Source of the DNA: Peribacillus acanthi
GTDB taxonomy: Bacteria > Bacillota > Bacilli > Bacillales > DSM-1321
Reading direction: 5' to 3'
NCBI RefSeq assembly: GCF_003073175.1
Contig: NZ_QBBX01000012.1
Span: 47,839-111,838 of the forward strand
DNA: 64,000 nucleotides
A program made the translations under genes and the position numbers. Position 1 is the stretch's first letter. The number at the start of each line of letters is the position of its first letter. This document shows, in pieces, positions 26,545 through 34,244 of the stretch. The notes under the pieces were generated by a model. The model did no database searches. It was not told the DNA's origin and saw only the letters and a program-made list of their open reading frames with translations.

Positions 26545-27372
26545 ATGAAATCCGATGGTCATATTCACTCACCTTTTTGTCTACATGGTACGTCCGATTC
26601 CTTTAGAAAATATATTGAAAAAGCTCTTGAATTAGGGCTGGAGGAAATTTCTTTTACAGAACACGCTCCTCTACCAGAAGGGTTTATCGATACTACTCCT
26701 ACTCGTGATAGTAGTATGGGATTGAGGGAATTAGAGGAATACCTTTTAGAAGTTCAAGCTCTAAAAAAAGAATACAGAGATGAATTAGCCATAAATGTTG
26801 GATTGGAAGTTGATTTTATTGAGGGCTACGAGAAACAAATAGAATTATTTCTTAATTCATATGGACCGACACTAGACGATAGCATCCTTTCTGTGCATTT
26901 TATTAAGCTACAAGGCAACTATTATTGCCTCGATTACAGCGTGGATTTGTTTGAGGAGCTTATCAAATTAGAAGGATCTGTGCATAAGGTTTATAAGAAG
27001 TACTACGAAACAGTTGAATTAGGCATACAAAGTGATTTAGGACTTTATAAGCCTAACCGAGTAGGACACTTATCACTCGTTCACAAGTTTCAAAAGAAAT
27101 TCCCTGTATCTGCAAACTTTGATGATGATGTAATGAGAATTCTTCAGCAAATAAAAACAAAAGGGATGGCACTTGATTACAATGGAGCAGGTACCCAAAA
27201 GGAATGGTGTGGTGAGCCTTATCCTTCTAATCAATATGTGAAAATGGCTTTAGATATGCACATCCCGTTAGTGTACGGTTCTGACGCCCATCAAGCAAAA
27301 GATTTAGGCCAAGGATATTCTTCTTTAATCACTTCTAGAATAAAGAAGCCTTCCGAGACCAGAAGAAAATAA
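26545..27372 (+). CDS. hisJ: Histidinol-phosphatase, PHP type
   Basis: Removes phosphate from histidinol phosphate in histidine synthesis. 275 residues with the PHP-domain metal ligands: SDGHIHSPFCLHG at the start, EISFTEHAPLP, GLEVDFIEG, LSVHFI and the C-terminal YGSDAHQAKDLG. The ATG follows AAGAAGGGGTG. In Bacillus hisJ is apart from the his operon, as here between ezrA and refZ. It converges on refZ with only 12 bases between the stops and no obvious terminator. Confidence 0.95.
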   Translation: MKSDGHIHSPFCLHGTSDSFRKYIEKALELGLEEISFTEHAPLPEGFIDTTPTRDSSMGLRELEEYLLEVQALKKEYRDELAINVGLEVDFIEGYEKQIELFLNSYGPTLDDSILSVHFIKLQGNYYCLDYSVDLFEELIKLEGSVHKVYKKYYETVELGIQSDLGLYKPNRVGHLSLVHKFQKKFPVSANFDDDVMRILQQIKTKGMALDYNGAGTQKEWCGEPYPSNQYVKMALDMHIPLVYGSDAHQAKDLGQGYSSLITSRIKKPSETRRK

Positions 27373-27384
27373 TTCACCAGAAGG

Positions 27385-28038
27385 TTAGGCCGTGAATAAA
27401 ACCTCTTTCGTCTTTTTTTCTACCTTAGGCTGGGACCAAAGGAAATTCGCTAGAAATTCCTGTACTTGCTTTAAATACTTATCCATAAAGTATTTTTCTT
27501 GTGGAAACATGTGTAGTACTTCCATTGCATAATGAGCATGAATAACTGGTGCTAAAATCAATCCCTTCAACTGAAGGATAAAGGCTTGAATGGATACTTT
27601 TCTAAATGATTGTTGCTCAAAACCTTGTTCTAAAACCATTGTGAATAGATACTTTTCTTTCATTAAATAAGTAGAGAGTATTTCTCTGTTCAAGTTCGTA
27701 TCTAAAGACATTTCCCTGTGGATGAAACGAGCTGCGACAAAGTTCTTACTGTGAAAATTAAAAATGTTCGTTAGTATTTCATTCAAACAATCTTTAGCAT
27801 CCATATCAGCTAAATCTTGAATCGATTTTTCAAGAATCCCTGTATATTCCTCTAAATAGGATATAAAACAATGTTCCAGCAAACCATTCTTATTTTTAAA
27901 ATAGTAGGAAATCGTTGCCGAATTCACCTTAGCTTTTTTGGCGATATCTCTGATGGAAGTCCCGTGATAACCGTTTAAGTGAAAAAGGTATAAAGCTGCT
28001 TCTATAATGGCTTGCTTTGATCCGTTTGTCTTTTTCAA
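27385..28038 (-). CDS. refZ: RefZ, TetR-like DNA-binding FtsZ regulator
   Basis: In B. subtilis RefZ (YttP) binds sites near the origin and acts on FtsZ to help place the polar septum in sporulation. Here there are 217 residues: a TetR-type HTH at the N-terminus (ALYLFHLNGYHGTSIRDIAK, then ATISYYFKNKNGLLEHCF) and an all-helical C-terminal domain. The start is a TTG at 28038 with AAGGTGA six bases upstream. Located between hisJ and ytsP as in B. subtilis. I did not find a convincing RefZ-binding motif in the window. Confidence 0.93.
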   Translation of the reverse strand: MKKTNGSKQAIIEAALYLFHLNGYHGTSIRDIAKKAKVNSATISYYFKNKNGLLEHCFISYLEEYTGILEKSIQDLADMDAKDCLNEILTNIFNFHSKNFVAARFIHREMSLDTNLNREILSTYLMKEKYLFTMVLEQGFEQQSFRKVSIQAFILQLKGLILAPVIHAHYAMEVLHMFPQEKYFMDKYLKQVQEFLANFLWSQPKVEKKTKEVLFTA

Positions 28039-28187
28039 ATCTGCTCACCTTCCATTCGCAATATATTGGTTATTCGGTAATATTCTGTCAAAACTACTAA
28101 TTCCCTTTATTAAAAACTCGACAAATTACTCAATTATCGTTTTTAATAAATCAAAATAGCATTAATTTTGTAGGAGAAAGGGGTAAT

Positions 28188-28670
28188 ATGATGTTCCATG
28201 TCGAAATGTATAGTGGCACGAAGGAAGAAAATTACCAATTAGTTATTAAACAACTAAAAGCCCTTATAGAAGGGGAAACAAACCGAATTGCTAATCTTAG
28301 TAACGCATCTGCATTATTAAATCAATTCTTGAATGAAGTAAACTGGGTCGGTTTTTATCTAATGGAAGATGGAAATCTGGTGTTAGGACCATTCCAGGGG
28401 TTACCTGCATGTGTAAGGATTCCTCTTGGCAAAGGTGTATGCGGAACATCTGCTCAGCAGCGTAAAACCATACGGGTAGAAGATGTTCATGCATTTCCAG
28501 GTCATATCGCCTGTGATGCAGCTTCTCAATCCGAGATTGTAGTGCCATTATTAAAAGATGGCGAGCTAGTAGGAGTCTTAGATATCGATAGTCCCATCAA
28601 AAACAGATTTGATGAAACGGATGAAAAGATGCTTAATCTTTTCGCAGAAGCTTTAGTTTCATATCTGTAA
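28188..28670 (+). CDS. ytsP: Free methionine-(R)-sulfoxide reductase (GAF domain, YtsP)
   Basis: Reduces free methionine-R-sulfoxide using thioredoxin. A single GAF domain of 160 residues. The three functional cysteines are in place, Cys75 (GLPACVRI), Cys85 (GKGVCGTSA) and Cys109 (GHIACDAAS); their spacing of 10 and 24 is that of E. coli fRMsr. NWVGFYLME and the closing VPLLKDGELVGVLDIDSP also fit. Two adjacent ATGs (28188 and 28191) follow AGAAAGGGG; either may be used. It sits between refZ and the GGDEF gene, convergent on the latter. Confidence 0.95.
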   Translation: MMFHVEMYSGTKEENYQLVIKQLKALIEGETNRIANLSNASALLNQFLNEVNWVGFYLMEDGNLVLGPFQGLPACVRIPLGKGVCGTSAQQRKTIRVEDVHAFPGHIACDAASQSEIVVPLLKDGELVGVLDIDSPIKNRFDETDEKMLNLFAEALVSYL

Positions 28671-28696
28671 TAACAGCGGGAGAAGATAATTATAAA

Positions 28697-28747
28697 GAAA
28701 AAGACCTAGCCAAATGGACGTGTGTCATCCTTTGGTTAGGTCTTTTT
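28697..28747. terminator. Terminator between ytsP and the GGDEF gene
   Basis: AAAAAGACCTAGCCAAA pairs with TTTGGTTAGGTCTTTTT (28731-28747). The right arm lies inside the last codons of the leftward gene, so the two genes share a compact end. Confidence 0.8.
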
Positions 28748-30629
28748 CTCTATAGTTGTTTTGCTCTACAACCACTTTATTTTTCCCACTATTTTTCGCC
28801 TGGTATAATGCATCATCCGCGCGTTTAAATAAAGCGAACGACGAATCAGGAACTGCCTGGTTCCAGTAGGATACACCACAGGAAACCGTCACTCTTGGAG
28901 AAGAATACTCACTTACCTTGTTTGCGATTCTCTCGGCAATCGATCTGCCAATTTCAATAGGAATCCTAGGTAAATAAACAGCAAGCTCTTCTCCCCCCCA
29001 CCTAGCTCCGATATCACCATTACGAATACTGCCTTTAATTGAATCGGCAACTTGCACTAAAACTCGATCGCCTATTTGATGTCCAAAGCTATCATTAATT
29101 CTTTTGAAATTATCAATATCAAATAATATAAAGGTTCCTTGTGCATCGTTTTCCATAGACTCTTTTAATTTATCATCCAAATAATTTCGGGAATACAGCT
29201 TTGTTAAGTGATCTGTTACCACCATTCTTTCCAACTCTTCACGTAATAGCGAATTTGTAAATGCTAGAGTGGAGTGATGAATCAAAGATTGAAGTAACTT
29301 AAATACCTCAAACGAAAAATAATATGGTTCCGAATGCATGACAACCGCAAAGCCTTTAAGAGAACCACTTTGCACCATTGGGACAGCCATCAAAGATTTA
29401 TATTCTGCTTTATTAGCTTCACCAGGGAATGAAAGATCACCAATGAAAAGAGATTCTTTATTTTGATTGATTCGTTCACTAATAAAGGATACGTATCTAC
29501 TAGCTGCGGAAGTCTCAAAGAAAGGAGTAGTTCCTGGCAACATATTGATTTCATTGTCTTCTGAAATCATGACAAATCCAATTTCTTCGGCGTGAAATGA
29601 ACTTGTAATTTGTTCTTTCATATAATTCATTGTGTCGCTAAGTCTTAAATTAGAATTTAAACGATGAGAAGTCTCATTGATTAATTGCAAATCAGAAATT
29701 AGCCTTTTGGACTGGTGATAAAGTTGGGCATTTTCTAATGCGCTACCTGCAGTGTTTGCAAGAAGCGAAATAAACTCGATTTCACTTTTCGGAAAAAGTA
29801 CAGTATCAGGTGAAATAACCTGCAGAACACCGTACACTCCTTGCTTCCCTTTTAGGGGCGCATATAAAATGGACTTTCTACCGATGATATCGTCTTCAAA
29901 CTGTGTTTGCCCAGTCACAAATGATTGCATGGCTGCGATATTTTCACTATCATATTCCAAATCCTTGATTGGGAGATTCCCACGAGTATGGTTATCGTGT
30001 GATAATAATAAATAGTATGTGAAAGTAGGATAAACTTCTTTTAGAGTTTCTATAATCTCTTCAAGCACAGAATCCATATCCATCGATGAGTGGAATTTTT
30101 CTGTTACTCTATAAAGCTGACGATAACGCTTTTCTTCACTAATAATCCCCGTAATACTATGTACTTTTTCTAGTACCTTTCCACAAACACTTGTCAACTC
30201 TACATAAGATTCTTCATCACGCAATAATGAACAGGTGCCTTCTTTAAAAGCAAGGAAAGAAATAGGTAAGTTATTAAGGTTTAATGGGACAATTAATTGA
30301 TATTCACTGAATCCTGCATAAGGAAAATTTTTATAATAATATGTTTTTTCTCGTAAAGTTCCTTCGAGTATTGCACACATCATTATTTGGTCCTTATCAT
30401 TTATCTTTTTTAACGGATCAGTCGACGCTTCTAGGTAAAGCTTTCTCTTCCATTCATTCAGTCTATAAAAAGATACCTCGGCAGCTTCAAAAAAACGCTT
30501 TAGGTTTTCTAAAATATTCACCAATAGCGTTTCGTAGTCTAATTTTGTATCTTTAAATTCCAACAAATCGAATAGTGCACTTTTCAATTCTACATTTAGT
30601 TCTGATAACTTAGCTCCCATTTCCATCAT
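28725..30629 (-). CDS. dgcP: GAF-GGDEF diguanylate cyclase (DgcP/YtrP-like)
   Basis: Makes the second messenger c-di-GMP from two GTP. About 634 residues: two or three GAF-like sensor regions over the first 460, no membrane segment, then a GGDEF domain whose active site reads ARWGGEELAVYLPR (A-site GGEEL, accepted for active enzymes). Five residues before it is RNGD, an RxxD inhibitory I-site, so product feedback is likely. The frame opens at a TTG at 30647 with no ribosome site; I use the ATG at 30629, but 30626 and 30620 are alternatives. In B. subtilis DgcP (YtrP) sits at the same place. A terminator-like hairpin lies in its leader. Confidence 0.88.
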   Translation of the reverse strand: MMEMGAKLSELNVELKSALFDLLEFKDTKLDYETLLVNILENLKRFFEAAEVSFYRLNEWKRKLYLEASTDPLKKINDKDQIMMCAILEGTLREKTYYYKNFPYAGFSEYQLIVPLNLNNLPISFLAFKEGTCSLLRDEESYVELTSVCGKVLEKVHSITGIISEEKRYRQLYRVTEKFHSSMDMDSVLEEIIETLKEVYPTFTYYLLLSHDNHTRGNLPIKDLEYDSENIAAMQSFVTGQTQFEDDIIGRKSILYAPLKGKQGVYGVLQVISPDTVLFPKSEIEFISLLANTAGSALENAQLYHQSKRLISDLQLINETSHRLNSNLRLSDTMNYMKEQITSSFHAEEIGFVMISEDNEINMLPGTTPFFETSAASRYVSFISERINQNKESLFIGDLSFPGEANKAEYKSLMAVPMVQSGSLKGFAVVMHSEPYYFSFEVFKLLQSLIHHSTLAFTNSLLREELERMVVTDHLTKLYSRNYLDDKLKESMENDAQGTFILFDIDNFKRINDSFGHQIGDRVLVQVADSIKGSIRNGDIGARWGGEELAVYLPRIPIEIGRSIAERIANKVSEYSSPRVTVSCGVSYWNQAVPDSSFALFKRADDALYQAKNSGKNKVVVEQNNYREKDLTKG

Positions 30630-30671
30630 CCCTACTAATAATTGCAATGCGGTGATTTGCCTTAATCATAT

Positions 30672-30695
30672 AAAAAACCCGGTTTAATCCGAGTT
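30672..30695 (-). terminator. Terminator-like hairpin in the leader of the GGDEF gene
   Basis: On the minus strand AACTCGG pairs with CCGGGTT (seven pairs, one G-U) around ATTAAA and is followed by TTTT. It ends 43 bases before the ATG at 30629 and has no gene upstream to terminate except the leader itself, since rpsD points away. It may be an attenuator or end a short RNA. Confidence 0.55.
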
Positions 30696-30927
30696 AATAA
30701 AAATCAATTCCGATAGCAATGCTTCTGTTACTTCTTGTTGTTAAATATCTTTATTCAAAGATTTATTACTCCAATATATATAATACCAGAAATTCAGCGA
30801 TATTACATTGTATTATATCGTAATTTTTTTGAAATTTCTTACAAGTAATTGTCGATTTTTTGACTTTCTATTATTTCTATTTTCCATCTCAAAATGATAT
30901 AGTTTTAAGTAGAATAAAAGTACTAGC

Positions 30928-30956
30928 TTGACATTGCCATCCATGCGTTATATACT
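30928..30956 (+). promoter_or_regulatory. Sigma-A promoter of rpsD
   Basis: A perfect -35 TTGACA (30928-30933), 17-base spacer, and -10 TATACT (30951-30956). The start of transcription is expected near 30963, giving a leader of about 190 bases. Confidence 0.88.
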
Positions 30957-30962
30957 ATCCTT

Positions 30963-31140
30963 TGTGTAAAATATCGCAGCCTATGTGAATCTAATCTCTC
31001 TTGAATTCATTTTGTTCCTCTCGATAATTAAAAGAGGTGTATCTCGTAACCCTTTGCTGCTAGGGCGAAGTTACATGAAAACAAAATGGTCTAGAAGATC
31101 AATCACAACGGTTTTTATTTTACCCAAATAAAAACATAGA
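30963..31140 (+). promoter_or_regulatory. Structured rpsD leader, likely S4 autoregulatory RNA
   Basis: The leader folds by complementarity: CATTTTGTT (31008-31016) pairs with AACAAAATG (31080-31088), enclosing a CCTCT/AGAGG hairpin (31017-31037) and a GTAAC...GTTAC hairpin with inner CCCT/AGGG. A further hairpin GTTTTTATTT/AAATAAAAAC (31111-31135) ends just before the ribosome site. S4 represses its own gene in B. subtilis, so this is most likely the S4-binding leader. Confidence 0.7.
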
Positions 31141-31153
31141 GGAGGAGTCATTC

Positions 31154-31756
31154 ATGGCTCGTTATACTGGTCCAAGCTGGAAATTATCCCGTCGTCTTGG
31201 TATCTCATTATCTGGAACTGGTAAGGAATTAGAAAAGCGTCCTTACGCTCCTGGACAACATGGTCCGAACCAACGTAAAAAGCTTTCTGAGTACGGTTTA
31301 CAATTACAAGAGAAGCAAAAGCTTCGTCACACTTACGGTGTAAATGAGCGTCAATTCCGTACAACTTTTGATAAAGCTGGTAAAATGCAAGGTAAACACG
31401 GTGAGAACTTCATGATGCTTTTAGAATCTCGCCTTGATAACGTTGTTTACCGTTTAGGTCTTGCTCGCACTCGTCGTGCAGCTCGTCAATTAGTAAACCA
31501 CGGTCATGTTCTTGTAAATGGTAGCCGCGTAGATATCCCATCTTACAAAGTAATGCCTGGTCAAACAATCTCTATTCGTGAAAAATCACGTAACCTTGAT
31601 GTAATTAAAGAAGCTATCGAAGTAAACAACTTCGTTCCTGACTTCTTAACTTTCGATGCTGACAAATTAGAAGGTACTTTCACTCGCTTACCAGAGCGTT
31701 CTGAAATGCCAGCTGAAATTAACGAAGCACTTATCGTTGAGTTCTACTCTCGTTAA
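31154..31756 (+). CDS. rpsD: 30S ribosomal protein S4
   Basis: Primary 16S rRNA-binding protein that starts small-subunit assembly and contributes to decoding fidelity. 200 residues, normal for Bacillus: [20 protein letters not shown], then the S4 RNA-binding domain [20 protein letters not shown] followed by [10 protein letters not shown]. Codon use is strongly biased (GGT, CGT, AAA), as expected for a highly expressed gene. AGAGGAGGAG precedes the ATG. It is a stand-alone gene with a strong promoter and a structured leader. Confidence 0.99.
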   Translation: MARYTGPSWKLSRRLGISLSGTGKELEKRPYAPGQHGPNQRKKLSEYGLQLQEKQKLRHTYGVNERQFRTTFDKAGKMQGKHGENFMMLLESRLDNVVYRLGLARTRRAARQLVNHGHVLVNGSRVDIPSYKVMPGQTISIREKSRNLDVIKEAIEVNNFVPDFLTFDADKLEGTFTRLPERSEMPAEINEALIVEFYSR

Positions 31757-31773
31757 TCTTTCGGTATTGTCTC

Positions 31774-31807
31774 AAAAATCCTCCATTTATATGGGGGATT
31801 TTTTTGT
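31774..31807 (+). terminator. Terminator of rpsD
   Basis: AAAAATCCTCC pairs with GGGGGATTTTT (one G-U) and is followed by T. Confidence 0.85.
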
Positions 31808-31830
31808 ATTTGGTTCTGTTAAACCTGCCT

Positions 31831-31959
31831 GTTAATTTCCGTTCCAGACGCTTGCTTTCCGGGGGGCGTTCGCCGAGCCTCCTCGTCGCTAGCGCTCCTG
31901 CGGGGTCTCGCCTGTAACGCTAATCCCCCAGGAGTCAAGCGTCTTCCACTCCAATCAAC
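31831..31959 (+). repeat. Palindromic intergenic repeat element, copy 2
   Basis: GC-rich element in AT-rich DNA between rpsD and the HIT gene. The left side aligns collinearly with the reverse complement of copy 1 (12562-12688) through TTCCG-TCCAG, CTTGCTTTCCGGGGGGC and CCTCGTCGCTAGCGCTCCTG. The right arm is of another subtype, with CAGGAGTCAAGCGTCTTCC and CCAATCAAC. No coding capacity is visible. Confidence 0.8.
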
Positions 31960-32039
31960 AAACTGCTAAAAATCAACAATGTACTTTAACACAGCCTTGT
32001 TTTAAGATAAAGTTATTGTGTTACTAGGAGTGATAATAT

Positions 32040-32423
32040 ATGAATTCGTGTCCCTTTTGTAATCCGTTTTCCTTTGATGGGCAAGAAATTGTATTAGAAA
32101 ATGAGCATTGTCTTTTCTTGCAAATTCCACAAGATGTCCTGATCGGTTCAGGGGTTATAATCCCCAAATTACATAAAGAAACGGTATTTGACCTAAGCAT
32201 TGAAGAATGGCTAGCAACTCAGAATCTCTTAATTGAAGCAAAGAAATTATTGGACTCAAAACATAGCCCAGAAGGATATTCAGTAGGATGGAATTGCTAT
32301 GAAGTGGGTGGACAAACTATACCTCACGCCCATTTACATATCATTCCACGATATAAGGATGAACCGTATGCTGGACGAGGAATCCGTTATTGGTTGAAAA
32401 GTGAAGGAAATAAAAGGACATAA
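32040..32423 (+). CDS. HIT family protein
   Basis: A 127-residue histidine-triad nucleotide hydrolase or transferase. The triad is PHAHLHIIPRY near residues 99-109 (H-x-H-x-H). An N-terminal CPFC pair could bind zinc together with downstream residues, as in some HIT proteins. The ATG follows CTAGGAGTGA. It is a single gene between rpsD and tyrS, in front of a terminator. Substrate unknown; dinucleoside polyphosphates or AMP conjugates are typical for the family. Confidence 0.93.
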   Translation: MNSCPFCNPFSFDGQEIVLENEHCLFLQIPQDVLIGSGVIIPKLHKETVFDLSIEEWLATQNLLIEAKKLLDSKHSPEGYSVGWNCYEVGGQTIPHAHLHIIPRYKDEPYAGRGIRYWLKSEGNKRT

Positions 32424-32425
32424 GA

Positions 32426-32470
32426 ATGGGTGCACAAAAGGCTTAGAAGACCTAATTGTGCACCCGTCTT
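32426..32470. terminator. Terminator between the HIT gene and tyrS
   Basis: GGGTGCACAA (32428-32437) pairs with TTGTGCACCC (32456-32465), flanked by AGAAT/GTCTTT. Confidence 0.75.
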
Positions 32471-32543
32471 TATTTAATATTTGACTATTCAAGGTAAAGC
32501 AACCTTACTAACAGAAACAATCTGTTTTACGAATTAGCTTATT

Positions 32544-33806
<1,263 letters not shown>

Positions 33807-33828
33807 TTATCCTCCTAAATTTTATGAA

Positions 33829-34095
33829 ATAAAAAAACGCCCCTTCATTAAATGAAGGGACGATTGTTATCGCGGTACCACCCAACTTGAGAACATAAAT
33901 ATTGTTCTCCGCTTGAAAAGAGATAACGGTCTCTTACCGTTTGATGCTACTAATCCAAAATCGGACTTTCCCATCAAATGCTCCAGGAAGTAATTCACTA
34001 AACGATTTGTACCGGTTTGCAGCAACCACCGGCTCTCTAAAACAGTGACCGTTTACCTACTCGCTCCTGTCATTGCAGAAGGTATATTAAATAGT
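33829..34095 (-). promoter_or_regulatory. T-box riboswitch (tyrosine) of tyrS
   Basis: The conserved T-box sequence GGGTGGTACCGCG is at 33871-33883 on the minus strand, followed by a terminator stem (CGTCCCTTCATT with AATGAAGGGGCG, 33838-33862) and T run. Upstream lie the AGAGAGCCGGTGG stem I segment and the specifier loop, with UAC (Tyr) at 33992-33990 in GTGAATTACTTCC. The order and spacing are typical. Confidence 0.95.
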
Positions 34096-34101
34096 AATTG
34101 G

Positions 34102-34130
34102 ATTTTATTATAGATTCATTTAAAAGTCAA
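34102..34130 (-). promoter_or_regulatory. Sigma-A promoter of the tyrS T-box transcript
   Basis: TTGACT at 34125-34130 and TAAAAT at 34102-34107 on the minus strand, with a 17-base spacer, just upstream of the T-box leader. Confidence 0.7.
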
Positions 34131-34244
34131 ACGCATTTATTAAATAAAAAAACCACCACTTACATAATATGTAAATTGTTGAAAGTTGTCATTTCCTGTT
34201 TCTTTTGTATGGTATAATGAAAGGGATTTCAGGGGGTTGAGAAT

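Larger units (their letters stand above)
30630..31153. other. Divergent region between the GGDEF gene and rpsD
   Basis: This 524-base gap holds the rpsD promoter and leader on the right and the hairpin-bearing leader of the GGDEF gene on the left. The middle (about 30700-30920) is AT-rich; I see no further gene. Confidence 0.6.
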
